Below are positions 24,746 to 34,213 of a stretch of 64,000 nucleotides of DNA, piece after piece. Position 1 is the first letter of the stretch. Each line of letters begins with the position of its first letter. The position numbers were made by a program, and so were the translations under genes. The stretch is from the NCBI RefSeq assembly GCF_003438075.1, contig NZ_QSTA01000004.1, forward strand, positions 1 through 64,000, read 5' to 3'. This DNA is from Eubacterium sp. OM08-24 (GTDB taxonomy: Bacteria > Bacillota > Clostridia > Oscillospirales > Acutalibacteraceae). A model generated the notes under the pieces. That model ran no database searches. It was given only the letters and a program-made list of their open reading frames with translations, and was not told where the DNA came from.

Positions 24746-27007
24746 ATGACAAAGGTAAAAAAACTCATTGCTTTAATGCTCGTTGTCTGCATTGCGGCAA
24801 CAGTGGGAATTGTGTCGGTTTCGGCTGCTACTGTTGACGATGCTGAGTCAGTTCAGGCTAAATACGACGGTATTAAAGTGCATGTGTATTCTGAGGACGG
24901 CGCACCTAACATCTACTATTGGAACAGCCTTCCGCAGAATATCGCAACAGACTACCCGGGTCCTAAAATGACCTCTGAGGGTAACAACAGCTACGGCTAC
25001 ACATTTGACAATGTAACAAAAATCAATATGATGTTTGTTACAAACGGCACTCAGTCTGCTGAAACAACAAGAAACAGCGGCGAGTGGTGGTACAAAAACG
25101 GAAGATGGTCTTCTAAGTCTTGGGACGATTTTGACGATTGGAAGAGAACGGATCTTCGTGAAGATTCAATTTACTTTGTAATCACAACTCGTTTCTATGA
25201 TGGTGACACAGGCAACAATGTTCATTGTTGGGACGACCAGCAGGCTAACAACCCTGATTCAGACCCGGCTTGGAGAGGCGACTTTAAGGGCCTTATCGAC
25301 AAGCTTGATTACATCAAGGCTTTAGGCTTCAGTGCAATTTGGATTACTCCTGTTGTATCTAATGCGTCAGGTTATGACTACCATGGCTATCACGCATTTG
25401 ATTTCTCAACTGTTGATGTTCGTTATGAGAGTGACGATGTTAAGTATCAGGACCTTATCGATGCTGCACATGAAAAAGGTATGAAGATTGTTCAGGACAT
25501 AGTTATCAATCATACAGGTAACTTTGGTGAGGCTACTCTCGCTCCTATGTTTACAAAAGAGTATAATACACTTAAGGATCTTGAATCTGTTAATTGTATG
25601 GTTCCGATTCCTGATTCGGATTTTGCAAAAACATTCCCTGACTATGACAGTCTTGCTCCGGGTTATCAGTATCAGGCAAGACTTAATATAATGAAGGATA
25701 CTAAGGCTCTTGATTCAGGCTCACATGACACAGAAAATAACTATCATCATTATAAAGACCTTAGCTGGGAAAGCCCAACTGTACAGACAGGACAGATTGC
25801 CGGTGACTGCGTTGATGTAAACACAGAAAATCCAAAGGTTGCAGAGTATCTTAACACTGTTTACGGCGATTATATCAATATGGGTGTTGACGCATTCAGA
25901 ATGGATACCGAAAAGCATATATCAAGACTTACTCTTAACCAGTTCTATTTCCCATCATGGCTTAAGACAGGCGGAGAGAATTTCTATGTATTCGGCGAGG
26001 TTTGTACTCGTGTAAGCGAGTTCTGGAACCATAATATCCCTGCAATTTCTGCTCCTTTCTATACTTGGGCAGAAACAGACAGCAAGTATATCAATGCTCT
26101 CGGCGATGATCAGCTTGAAAATGTAAACCTTACAAACGAACACTATGCAAGCAATTCAACTACAAGTGGTCAGCCAACTTCTGATAATGTTTATCTTGAT
26201 GGTCTTACATATCATACTCCTGATTACAGTAAGGGCAATGGCACAGGCGTTATTGACTTCCCAATGCATTGGAACTTCTCTACTGCTAGCAACGCATTTA
26301 CCCGTGCTCTTGAAGAGGATCCGTATTACAATGATTCAACATGGAATGTAACTTATGTTGACTCTCATGACTACGGTCCGGATATGGATACTCGTTATGA
26401 TGGCGGTACTCAGGCTTGGGCAGAAAACCTTTCACTTCTCTTTACATTCCGTGGAATTCCTTGCTTGTACTATGGTTCAGAGGTTGAATTCCAAAAGGGC
26501 TTAAGCATAGATGTTGGTCCAAATGCTCCTCTTTCAACTGTAGGTCGTGCATATTTCGGTGATTACCTTGAGGGTGATGTTTCAGCTACTGATTTTGGTG
26601 AATATAGCGCATCGGGAACAGTTGCCGAAACTCTTAATTCTCCGCTTGCTGTTCACCTTAAGCAGCTGAATATGATTCGTAGAGCAGTACCTGCTCTCCA
26701 GAAGGGTCAGTATACAAAGGACAGCAGCTATGTAACTGGTAATATGGCATTTATCCGCCGTTATACAAATTCAAGCGAAGGCGTAGACAGCCTTGCACTT
26801 GTGACTATTTCAGGCGGTGCTACATTCAAGAACATTCCTAACGGCAAGTATATTGATGCTGTTACAGGTGATGTTAAGACTGTTACAAACGGCACACTTA
26901 CAGTAGGCAGTATCGGTAAAGCCAACATGAGATGCTATGTAGCTTGCGGTTCAGGCTTCACAGGCATTGACGGTAAGATTGGTACAAACGGTACATATCT
27001 TAAGTAA
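24746..27007 (+). CDS. Secreted GH13 alpha-amylase with N-terminal starch-binding module
   Basis: A 753-residue extracellular enzyme that hydrolyses alpha-1,4 bonds in starch. A signal peptide (about 1-27, SVSA-A) is followed by a CBM26-like starch-binding module (about 36-115; KVHVYSEDGAPNIYYWN, MMFVTNG, WWYKNGRW). The GH13 barrel follows, with the beta3 region IVQDIVINHTGNF, nucleophile D387 (DAFRMDTEKH), acid/base E418 (FVFGEV) and D542 (VDSHD). An all-beta C-domain ends the protein. There is no dockerin, LPXTG or S-layer anchor, so it should be freely secreted and not scaffold-bound. ATG 24746 has TGGAGG. The subfamily is not assigned, and pullulanase or neopullulanase activity is not excluded. 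Confidence 0.92.
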   Translation: MTKVKKLIALMLVVCIAATVGIVSVSAATVDDAESVQAKYDGIKVHVYSEDGAPNIYYWNSLPQNIATDYPGPKMTSEGNNSYGYTFDNVTKINMMFVTNGTQSAETTRNSGEWWYKNGRWSSKSWDDFDDWKRTDLREDSIYFVITTRFYDGDTGNNVHCWDDQQANNPDSDPAWRGDFKGLIDKLDYIKALGFSAIWITPVVSNASGYDYHGYHAFDFSTVDVRYESDDVKYQDLIDAAHEKGMKIVQDIVINHTGNFGEATLAPMFTKEYNTLKDLESVNCMVPIPDSDFAKTFPDYDSLAPGYQYQARLNIMKDTKALDSGSHDTENNYHHYKDLSWESPTVQTGQIAGDCVDVNTENPKVAEYLNTVYGDYINMGVDAFRMDTEKHISRLTLNQFYFPSWLKTGGENFYVFGEVCTRVSEFWNHNIPAISAPFYTWAETDSKYINALGDDQLENVNLTNEHYASNSTTSGQPTSDNVYLDGLTYHTPDYSKGNGTGVIDFPMHWNFSTASNAFTRALEEDPYYNDSTWNVTYVDSHDYGPDMDTRYDGGTQAWAENLSLLFTFRGIPCLYYGSEVEFQKGLSIDVGPNAPLSTVGRAYFGDYLEGDVSATDFGEYSASGTVAETLNSPLAVHLKQLNMIRRAVPALQKGQYTKDSSYVTGNMAFIRRYTNSSEGVDSLALVTISGGATFKNIPNGKYIDAVTGDVKTVTNGTLTVGSIGKANMRCYVACGSGFTGIDGKIGTNGTYLK

Positions 27008-27029
27008 TTAAATAATTATAATTACAACT

Positions 27030-27062
27030 AAGAGGATGAAGTAAAATTCATCCTCTTTTTGT
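27030..27062 (+). terminator. Terminator after the amylase gene
   Basis: AGAGGATGAA pairs with TTCATCCTCT, followed by T5. Confidence 0.9.
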
Positions 27063-27239
27063 ATATATTTGCAGATAAATGAATATTATTGCTAAAATGT
27101 ATATAAATATGACATAATCGTAATTATAAATAAGACAGTTTAAAGCATTTTGTATCTTTTCTTTTGCTTTAAAATGTGATATAATGTTTTTTGATGGTAA
27201 TTATAAATTTACTAATATTTATTGTAGGAAGTGATTTTG

Positions 27240-28598
27240 ATGGGCAGTTATTCAGATAACACACCGGCTATCCACGATTTGGCACAAAAGATGATCTCAA
27301 ATTCGATGATCGATACAAGTCTTTATTCAAAGTATAATGTTAAGAGAGGTCTTCGTGACCTTGATGGTAAGGGTGTATTAACAGGCCTTACAGATATTTC
27401 CACAATTCTTCAGAATAAAGAAGTTGACGGCAAGCTTGTTCCTTGTGACGGTGAGCTGTATTATCGTGGATACAACATAAACGATATTATCGGCGGTATT
27501 CTTGAGGATGACCGTTTTGGCTTTGAAGAGGTTGTTTATCTTCTCCTTTTTGGCGAAATGCCAAATGCCGCACAGCTTAAAGATTTTAAGGAATTGCTTG
27601 TAAAATACAGAACTTTACCGCAGAACTTTGTTCGTGATGTTATTCTTAAAGCACCGAGTGAAGATATGATGAACTCTATTGCCCGCAGTGTACTTACATT
27701 GTTCTGTTATGACGATAACCCTAACGATACATCTGTTGATAATGTACTTCGTCAGTGCATTCAGCTTATCTCTGTATTCCCAATGCTTTCCGTTTACGGT
27801 TATCATGCATATAACCATTATCTCCGTGACAAAAGCCTTTATATTCACCGTGCAGAGCCTACTATGTCAACAGCTGAGGTCATTTTGTCATTACTTCGTC
27901 CTGACAGAAAGTACACTCCGCTTGAGGCTAAGGTTCTTGATATGGCGCTTATTCTCCATATGGAGCATGGCGGCGGTAACAACTCAACATTTACAACTCA
28001 TGTAGTAACATCTTCAGGTACAGACACCTATTCGGCAACTGCCGCCGCTTTGGCATCTCTTAAAGGCCCTAAGCACGGTGGTGCAAATGTTAAGGTATTC
28101 TATATGTTTGAAGATATTAAAGAGCATATAAAAGACTGGAAAGATGACGAGGAGATTGCAGATTATCTCGAAAAAATCCTCGAAAAGCAGACATTCGACA
28201 GAATGGGTCTTATTTACGGTATGGGACACGCAGTTTATACAATTTCTGACCCTCGTCAGATAATTCTTAAAGGTGCTGTTCAGAAACTCGCTAAGGCAGA
28301 GGGTTACGATGAGGACTTTGAGCTTTACGAGAGAGTCGAAAGACTCGCTCCGCAGGTAATCGGCAAAAAGCGTAAGATTTACAAGGGTGTTGCATCCAAT
28401 GTCGATTTTTACAGCGGTTTGCTTTACAGTATGCTTGACATTCCTTGTGAGCTTTATACACCTATGTTTGCAACAGCCAGAATTGCAGGTTGGAGCGCAC
28501 ATAGACTTGAGGAAATCGTAAATGGCGGTAAGATTATCCGTCCTGCTTATATGAGTATTTCAACTATGAAAGACTATACTCCACTCGAAAAAAGATAA
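27240..28598 (+). CDS. gltA: Citrate synthase
   Basis: A 452-residue enzyme that condenses acetyl-CoA and oxaloacetate. Catalytic histidines are visible in MEHGGGNNSTFT (first) and YGMGHAVYTISDPR (second), and the oxaloacetate-binding lysine/arginine region is GPKHGGANVKV. An extended N-terminus of about 60 residues is typical of the long clostridial citrate synthases. ATG 27240 follows AGGAAGTGA; GTG 27231 overlaps that site. In this anaerobe it probably feeds a partial TCA branch toward 2-oxoglutarate and glutamate. A TATAAT lies at about 27179-27184 with a poor -35. Confidence 0.96.
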   Translation: MGSYSDNTPAIHDLAQKMISNSMIDTSLYSKYNVKRGLRDLDGKGVLTGLTDISTILQNKEVDGKLVPCDGELYYRGYNINDIIGGILEDDRFGFEEVVYLLLFGEMPNAAQLKDFKELLVKYRTLPQNFVRDVILKAPSEDMMNSIARSVLTLFCYDDNPNDTSVDNVLRQCIQLISVFPMLSVYGYHAYNHYLRDKSLYIHRAEPTMSTAEVILSLLRPDRKYTPLEAKVLDMALILHMEHGGGNNSTFTTHVVTSSGTDTYSATAAALASLKGPKHGGANVKVFYMFEDIKEHIKDWKDDEEIADYLEKILEKQTFDRMGLIYGMGHAVYTISDPRQIILKGAVQKLAKAEGYDEDFELYERVERLAPQVIGKKRKIYKGVASNVDFYSGLLYSMLDIPCELYTPMFATARIAGWSAHRLEEIVNGGKIIRPAYMSISTMKDYTPLEKR

Positions 28599-28611
28599 AT
28601 TATAAAAATAT

Positions 28612-28645
28612 AGCGGGTATCCTGTGTGGATATCCGCTTTTTGTA
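28612..28645 (+). terminator. Terminator of gltA
   Basis: AGCGGGTATCC pairs with GGATATCCGCT, followed by T5. Confidence 0.85.
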
Positions 28646-28691
28646 TAGGCTATTGGATATTATGCTTTAGATTGCAAAGTTTAGTTAAATA

Positions 28692-28937
28692 AACATAAAA
28701 TTTGCACAACCCTTTTTAAAGGGTTGTGGATTTGGCCTTGAAAAGCGGCAAATTAGTAGTTACAGTAGCGTGTTTTTTTCCTTTGTTGCTATCAAAAATT
28801 TGCGATAGCTTGAAGTTTTTTGTGGGCGTAGCCCACACCCAGAACCTTAGAAAAGTTTGACTAAACTTTTTTGACTTTTGAGTAGAAATTTTTGCTTTTA
28901 TTTTTCCTTGCCACTCGACTGAAACAAAGTAAAAATA
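28692..28937 (+). repeat. Dispersed non-coding repeat, copy A
   Basis: A stretch of about 245 bases between gltA and the cohesin gene that encodes nothing. It starts with AAACATAAAATTT and a hairpin AACCCTTTTTAAAGGGTT. It then has GAAAAGCGGCAAATTAGTAG, AGTAGCGTG, TTTCCTTTGTTGCT, a second hairpin TGTGGGCGTAGCCCACA with ACCCAGAACCTT, and CTCGACTGAAA at the end. The same ordered blocks occur at 34214-34700. Order and hairpins suggest a structured RNA or a decayed small mobile repeat. Confidence 0.7.
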
Positions 28938-28956
28938 AAATTGATTACCAAAACTA

Positions 28957-28984
28957 AAAAACTCCTGCATTGCAGGAGTTTTTA
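28957..28984 (-). terminator. Terminator of the cohesin-like lipoprotein gene
   Basis: Near-perfect palindrome ACTCCTGCATTGCAGGAGT flanked by A/T-runs on both sides. It lies directly after the minus-strand stop codon. Confidence 0.85.
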
Positions 28985-28989
28985 ACATT

Positions 28990-29841
28990 TTATTTATAAG
29001 ATGTTGAAAGTGTTACGGTGCCGTCTGATTTTCCGTTGCCATCAATGTGAAGAACAATGTTGTTTTTATCATCAAGTGTACTTGCTGACTGCCATAACCA
29101 ATCAACCTTTGATGAACCGTCGCTTGTAGCCTCAAAAGTAACTACAACAAGCTCGCCGCCCTTTGTGTAATCGTAGCCCGTGCTTATATCAGAGCCGTTG
29201 AAGTTGATTTGTCCGGCTATTTTTGCATTGATAATACCATTTGTTGTAGCTGGTTTCTGGAGCTGAGCGGATTTAACTTTTAATTTTGATGAATCATATG
29301 TGATTTGTGCCTGATAATTTGTGAGAACAACTGTACTTTTAACAGAGTAGGTTACGGTTACTGTCTGACCTTTCTTTAAGTCAAGAGTTACATCTTCGTT
29401 AGATTTTTCATCGGAGTTGTTTTTGTCAGATGAATTGTTATTTGATTTGTTGCCCGAATTATTGCCAGAATTATTGTTTGAATTGTTGTTTGCAGCCTTG
29501 CTTGATGAATTATTGTTAGAGTTGCTGTTTGCTTTTGATGAATCGGAAGAGCCGCTTGATTCTGACTTTTCAGAGCTTTGAGCAGACTCGGACTTTGATT
29601 CAGAACCCGAACTTTGTGAATTGCTGCTTTCAGAAGTTACTTCGCTTTCTGATTTGTCATTGGCAACTGTTGTGTTTTTGGCATTAGCGGCAGAGGTATC
29701 GGCTACTGTTGCAGATGCTGCCGAGCTTTCATTTTTACTGCCACAACCGGTCATTACACTTGCAAAAGATGTGGAAACCGCAAGTAAAGCCACTAAAAGA
29801 GCAACAGAAAATTTCTTTGCTTTGTGGTTTGAATTATTCAT
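28990..29841 (-). CDS. Lipoprotein with C-terminal cohesin-like domain
   Basis: A 283-residue cell-surface protein. Residues 1-33 are a lipoprotein signal (ALLVALLAVSTSFASVMTGC, lipidated C33). Residues 34-150 are a Ser/Asn/Lys-rich low-complexity spacer. Residues 151-283 look like a cohesin: VTVTYSVKSTVVLTNYQAQI, then TYDSSKLKVKS, INFNGSDISTGYDYTKGGEL and VVVTFEATSDGSS, matching the pattern of ruminococcal cohesins (V-x-V, xYDxxxLxxxS, xNxSxxxGYDF, LVTxxF). A lipid anchor, a long spacer and one cohesin make a monovalent surface anchor for a dockerin protein. The divergent neighbour carries a dockerin. The cohesin call is from motif recognition only; a related jelly-roll (CBM-like) fold is possible. 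Confidence 0.7.
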   Translation of the reverse strand: MNNSNHKAKKFSVALLVALLAVSTSFASVMTGCGSKNESSAASATVADTSAANAKNTTVANDKSESEVTSESSNSQSSGSESKSESAQSSEKSESSGSSDSSKANSNSNNNSSSKAANNNSNNNSGNNSGNKSNNNSSDKNNSDEKSNEDVTLDLKKGQTVTVTYSVKSTVVLTNYQAQITYDSSKLKVKSAQLQKPATTNGIINAKIAGQINFNGSDISTGYDYTKGGELVVVTFEATSDGSSKVDWLWQSASTLDDKNNIVLHIDGNGKSDGTVTLSTSYK

Positions 29842-29938
29842 AAAATCATTCCTTATCTAATGTTATTGTTTCTATTATAGCAAAATATATTATAAAAATA
29901 AAGCGTAAATATTAAATAATAATTTGCAAAATTTGACA

Positions 29939-29967
29939 TTGTAATTTGATTTTTACTATGATACAAT
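29939..29967 (+). promoter_or_regulatory. Promoter of the CotH-dockerin gene
   Basis: TTGTAA, 17-base spacer, TACAAT, in the 166-base divergent gap. On the minus strand a TATAAT near 29874-29879 probably serves the cohesin gene, so both genes share one control region. Confidence 0.55.
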
Positions 29968-30007
29968 TAATATGTGAAAACTGAATGAATTTTTAGGAGT
30001 GTTTGAA

Positions 30008-31984
30008 ATGAAATTAGCAAAAATTATTGCAGTAGGACTTTCTGCTGTTATGCTTACAACAGGATTTTCACTTTCCGCATTTGCAGCTCAGACAAACGAT
30101 TCTTCTGTATCTGCTCCGCAATTTAAGACATATGACGCTTTGTACGCTCACGCTGTTTTAAATTCAGAGGATACACAGGCTTGGCAGAGCTGGCAAAGTG
30201 AACATGACGAAGATTTTAACGAGAAAAACAGTGACAAAAAATACTTTTTCCTTCCGTCATCGGCAGACAGTGAAAAGGTAGATATTTACAATGCTTACTC
30301 ATCGGCAATTACTGTCAACGGCGTTAAGATTGAGCCAAACAGCACTGCATCTGTTCATTACAAAACAAATGAGGAATATTCGGTAAGAGCAGGCGGTAAG
30401 AATTTTAAATTAGTTTTTATGAAGTCAACCGCAGAGTCAGCCGTATATATTAATAATGATAATGCAGACGGCAACGGCACAGAGCTTATGACTTACCTCA
30501 ACAGCGATAAGAGCAATTCGGCAAGCGCAACAGCCGCAATTATCGATGCAGACGGCACAATTGAAACAGCCGATGTAAAGAAAATCAAGGGCAGAGGCAA
30601 CTCAACATGGGGCAAGGCTAAAAAGCCTTACAACATTACTTTCAAGGATAATGTAACAATCGGTTCGATGGATAAGTGCAAGAAATTTTCTATGCTTGCA
30701 AACTATCAGGACGATTCTCTTTCAAGAAACAGATTTTTATATGACCTTTCTGATGCGGTAGATATGCCGTATGCCTCAGATTCCCGTTATGTTGATTTTT
30801 ATTCAGACGGCTATTATTGGGGTTCATATCAGATGTGCCAGAAGATTGATACAGGTAAGACAAATCTTTTAAGCGACATTGATGATAAAGGATACCTTAA
30901 CAAGGACGGCTCAATCAATGAAAACTTCCAATTTGTATGCGAGGTTGACGCAAGCGCAAACGATGACGATTACCACTTTAATTCATCAAGCGGTAATCCG
31001 ATTACAATAAAAACTCCTGAGCTTGCACCAGGAGATACAGGCTACAATGAAGTTAAGAATTATGTAAAAGAAAAGTTTGACGCTTTTTATAACGCAATCA
31101 AAAGCTCAAGTGCAAATCTTGCCGATTATGCCGATGTTGATTCCGTAACAAAAATTTACCTTATAAACGAGCTCGGCAAAAACTGGGATTCCGGTGTTTC
31201 AAGCCTTTACTTTACATATAAGCAGGACGAAAACGGCGATTGGAAATTCTTTGGTTCACCTGTATGGGACTACGATAACTCACTTGGCAACGCAAAGGGC
31301 GTTGAGTGGGAACTCGGCAATATAGGTGTAAATGATTACGAACAGTACAGTGGCTGGTGGTGCAAGTATAAGGGAAAAGACAAAAACAGCCGAAACACTA
31401 ATAATGTTATGAACCTTATTTCAAGAAATAAGGCTGTTCTTGCGGCAGCTCCGCAGGTTTGGTTTGAGGATTTTGTGCCTGCTATGCAGACATTTATGTC
31501 AAGCGGCGTAAGCGAGGGCGAGATTTACTCATCGGATGTTTATTACAGCTATATTAAGGGCAGTGCCGAGATGAACTATAAGAGCGGCTGGCTGCTTAAT
31601 ACAGGCAGTTGGATTGCAAACCATAGCAAACTCAATGTAGCTACCTTTGACTATTCCACAGGCAAATATACAGTAAGCAATACTGTTACAAAGTACAGCA
31701 ACGATTTTGACGGAATGTACAATTATTGTGCCGATTGGCTTACAAGCCGTGCGGCTTGGCTTAGCAGTCAGATGTATGACGAGTACGAGCCGACAAATCC
31801 AAGACTTGAAAATGACCTTAACAATGACGGAATTGTAGATGTTCGTGATGCAACCGCACTTCAGCTTTACATTGCCAACAGCGGTACACTTGACGCTGAG
31901 GGAGTGAAAATGGCTGATAATAACAAAGACGGCATTATTGATGTAAGAGATGTCACAGCTTTACAGCTGATAATTGCACAATAA
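30008..31984 (+). CDS. Secreted CotH-kinase-domain protein with C-terminal dockerin
   Basis: A 658-residue exported protein. A signal peptide (about 1-27, SAFA-A) is followed by a region of unknown fold (about 40-140), then a CotH domain (about 155-520). Its key motifs are KGRGNSTWGKAKKPYNITF and the metal-binding WDYDNSLG, as in the spore-coat protein kinase CotH. Residues about 601-658 form a type I dockerin with two calcium loops, DLNNDGIVDVRDATALQLYI and DNNKDGIIDVRDVTALQLII. The dockerin should plug into a cohesin; the divergent gene encodes a cohesin-like lipoprotein. ATG 30008 has TAGGAGTG in front. CotH-dockerin proteins are known in cellulosome and amylosome bacteria, but their substrate is not settled. 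Confidence 0.93.
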   Translation: MKLAKIIAVGLSAVMLTTGFSLSAFAAQTNDSSVSAPQFKTYDALYAHAVLNSEDTQAWQSWQSEHDEDFNEKNSDKKYFFLPSSADSEKVDIYNAYSSAITVNGVKIEPNSTASVHYKTNEEYSVRAGGKNFKLVFMKSTAESAVYINNDNADGNGTELMTYLNSDKSNSASATAAIIDADGTIETADVKKIKGRGNSTWGKAKKPYNITFKDNVTIGSMDKCKKFSMLANYQDDSLSRNRFLYDLSDAVDMPYASDSRYVDFYSDGYYWGSYQMCQKIDTGKTNLLSDIDDKGYLNKDGSINENFQFVCEVDASANDDDYHFNSSSGNPITIKTPELAPGDTGYNEVKNYVKEKFDAFYNAIKSSSANLADYADVDSVTKIYLINELGKNWDSGVSSLYFTYKQDENGDWKFFGSPVWDYDNSLGNAKGVEWELGNIGVNDYEQYSGWWCKYKGKDKNSRNTNNVMNLISRNKAVLAAAPQVWFEDFVPAMQTFMSSGVSEGEIYSSDVYYSYIKGSAEMNYKSGWLLNTGSWIANHSKLNVATFDYSTGKYTVSNTVTKYSNDFDGMYNYCADWLTSRAAWLSSQMYDEYEPTNPRLENDLNNDGIVDVRDATALQLYIANSGTLDAEGVKMADNNKDGIIDVRDVTALQLIIAQ

Positions 31985-31997
31985 AATTTAAATTTTT

Positions 31998-32037
31998 ATA
32001 CCGCTTGATTTCGGAAGATTTCAAGCGGTATTTTGCT
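31998..32037 (+). terminator. Terminator of the CotH-dockerin gene
   Basis: ATACCGCTTGA pairs with CAAGCGGTAT, followed by a T-rich tail. Confidence 0.85.
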
Positions 32038-32087
32038 TTTTAAAAGTCATATTTCTATTATTTAATTATAAATTTACACAAAATTTA

Positions 32088-32116
32088 TTGAAAAACTTAC
32101 GGTAATGGTATATAAT
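32088..32116 (+). promoter_or_regulatory. Promoter of pyk-aroK
   Basis: TTGAAA, 17-base spacer, TATAAT. Confidence 0.8.
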
Positions 32117-32177
32117 GTATTTGTGGAAATTTTGGGTATTATTGAGGATAGTATTTGATTTTATTATGGAGGTTATT

Positions 32178-33620
32178 ATGAGAAAGACTAAAATTGTTTG
32201 TACCATTGGTCCTGCCTGCAACAATAAAGAAACCTTGCTTGAGATGATCAACGCAGGTATGAATGTTGCTCGTATCAATATGTCACACGGAGCATATGAC
32301 GATTTGGAAAACACTTTTAATGTTCTCAAAGAAGCTATTGCCGAAAGCGGAAAAATTGTGTCAATTCTTCTTGATACAAAAGGTCCGGAAGTAAGAGTAT
32401 GCACATTTGAAAACGGCAGTATAGAACTTGATGAAGGTCAGCTTTTCAGCCTTTGCAAGAATAAAGAAGTCGGTGACGAAACAGGCGTGGCAATTTCTTT
32501 CCCTAAGCTTGTTGATTTGTTCAATGCCGACGGCAAAGCGGCAATAGGCAGAGAATTATTATTAGATGACGGTCTTATCTCAATAGTTGTTGACAGTATG
32601 ACTCCTAACGAAATCATTTGCAAAGTAGTTAAGGGCGGCACACTTAAAAACAGAAAGAGCATTAATATTCCGGGCTACCATATCAATATGCCTTATGTAA
32701 GCGCTCAGGACAGAAAAGACATTGAATTTGGTCTTTCTCACGGCGCAAATGTAGTTGCTGCATCGTTTGTGCGTACACACGAAGATGTTAAAACATTAAG
32801 AGATTTTATCGACAGCCTTGGATTTGAATATGTTGAAATCATCGCAAAGATTGAAAATCAGAGCGGTGTTGACGATATGGACGCCATTATAGATTGCGCT
32901 GACGGCATTATGGTTGCCAGAGGTGATATGGGCGTTGAAATTCCGTTTATTAAACTTCCTGAAATTCAGAAAACACTTATCAGAAAGTGCGTTGCAAGAG
33001 GTAAATATGTAATTACAGCAACTCAAATGCTTGAGAGTATGACTTCTTCACCTCGTCCTACAAGAGCTGAAATCAGCGATGTTGCCAATGCTGTATATGA
33101 CGGTACAAGCGCAGTTATGCTTTCGGGTGAGTCTGCCGCAGGTAAGTACCCTGTTGAAAGTGTTGAGGCTCTTGACGCTATATGCTTTGAGGCAGAGCAG
33201 AACGGTGAGTTTACAGCTCTTAAAGACTATATCGAACATCACAGTATTCAGGACAGCAACCCAATCAGAGGCAGTATTTGCCGTGCGGCAAGAGATATTG
33301 CTCATCAGGTTGGTGCAAGAGCTATTATTGTTGAGAGTGCAACAGGTAAGGTTGCAAGAGCAATGGTACATTTCCGTCCGGATGTTCCGATAATTGCGGT
33401 TGTTACTTCTTCACTTGTATGTAAAAAGCTTTGCCTTAACTGGGGCATTACAGCGCTTATCGGCGAGGAGAAGAAAACCTCGGATGCGATTACAAAGCAG
33501 GCGATGGAAAAGGCACTCAGTACAGGTTACTTTAAGAAGGGCGATATTGTTGTTGTAATTTCATCAAACAGAACTGCACCGACTTCAAGCACAGACTCTC
33601 TCAATGTAAGGATTTTATAA
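32178..33620 (+). CDS. pyk: Pyruvate kinase
   Basis: A 480-residue glycolytic enzyme that transfers phosphate from phosphoenolpyruvate to ADP. Visible motifs are KIVCTIGPA at the start, NMSHG, LDTKGPEVR, the signature IIAKIENQSGVDDMDAII with the catalytic lysine, GIMVARGDMGVEIP, and ATQMLESM with PTRAEISDVANAV. The C-terminal regulatory domain is present, and the extra C-terminal PEP-utiliser domain of Bacillus pyruvate kinases is absent. ATG 32178 follows TGGAGG; upstream in-frame ATGs lack a signal. aroK follows after one base. Confidence 0.97.
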   Translation: MRKTKIVCTIGPACNNKETLLEMINAGMNVARINMSHGAYDDLENTFNVLKEAIAESGKIVSILLDTKGPEVRVCTFENGSIELDEGQLFSLCKNKEVGDETGVAISFPKLVDLFNADGKAAIGRELLLDDGLISIVVDSMTPNEIICKVVKGGTLKNRKSINIPGYHINMPYVSAQDRKDIEFGLSHGANVVAASFVRTHEDVKTLRDFIDSLGFEYVEIIAKIENQSGVDDMDAIIDCADGIMVARGDMGVEIPFIKLPEIQKTLIRKCVARGKYVITATQMLESMTSSPRPTRAEISDVANAVYDGTSAVMLSGESAAGKYPVESVEALDAICFEAEQNGEFTALKDYIEHHSIQDSNPIRGSICRAARDIAHQVGARAIIVESATGKVARAMVHFRPDVPIIAVVTSSLVCKKLCLNWGITALIGEEKKTSDAITKQAMEKALSTGYFKKGDIVVVISSNRTAPTSSTDSLNVRIL

Positions 33621-33621
33621 T

Positions 33622-34134
33622 ATGAATAACAATAACATTATACTTATAGGAATGCCAGGTTCGGGTAAGAGTACGCTTGGTGTTCTGCTTGCAAAATACA
33701 GCGGATATTCTTTTGTGGATTTGGACTTGATTATTACTAAGAAAACAGGCAAAAAACTGCAAAAGATACTTGATCAGGACGGCTATAATGCTTTCTTGAA
33801 AATTGAAAATCAAGTAGGCAAAGAGCTTGACTGCGAGAAAACAGTTGTGGCAACAGGCGGCTCAATGGTACTTAGCGCAGAAGGTATGGAACATTTGAAG
33901 AAAATCGGTACGGTTGTGTATATTAATGTGCCGATTGATGAAATCATACGCAGGGTTACAAATGTAGCGACAAGGGGAATTGCTTTTAAAGACGGCGAAA
34001 CTCTTAACGATGTTTTTAAAGAGAGAACACCTCTTTATGAAAAATATGCAGATGTAACAGTTGATTTTGAGAATGCGGCAAACCTTGAAGAAACCGTTGA
34101 TAAAATTATGGAAAAATTAAATTTACATAAGTAA
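33622..34134 (+). CDS. aroK: Shikimate kinase
   Basis: A 170-residue P-loop kinase that phosphorylates shikimate in chorismate synthesis. Walker A is IGMPGSGKSTLG, the shikimate-binding aspartate is in FVDLDLIITK, the GG loop is VVATGGSMVL, and the lid region is ERTPLYEKYADVTVD. Coupled to pyk with one base between stop and start, so aromatic amino acid synthesis is co-expressed here with PEP consumption. The gene has no separate strong ribosome binding site. A hairpin terminator follows directly. Confidence 0.93.
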   Translation: MNNNNIILIGMPGSGKSTLGVLLAKYSGYSFVDLDLIITKKTGKKLQKILDQDGYNAFLKIENQVGKELDCEKTVVATGGSMVLSAEGMEHLKKIGTVVYINVPIDEIIRRVTNVATRGIAFKDGETLNDVFKERTPLYEKYADVTVDFENAANLEETVDKIMEKLNLHK

Positions 34135-34138
34135 AAGC

Positions 34139-34166
34139 AAAAGCACCGAAAATCGGTGCTTTTGTT
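34139..34166 (+). terminator. Terminator of pyk-aroK
   Basis: AAAAGCACCGA pairs with TCGGTGCTTTT, with T-run. Confidence 0.9.
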
Positions 34167-34213
34167 TTGTGATTATGAATAAATTGCGGTTTTACGCAAA
34201 GAAATGGCAGAAA

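Noticed and set aside
24746..27007. A dockerin on the amylase
   Set aside because: The C-terminus has no calcium-loop repeats; only the CotH protein carries a dockerin.
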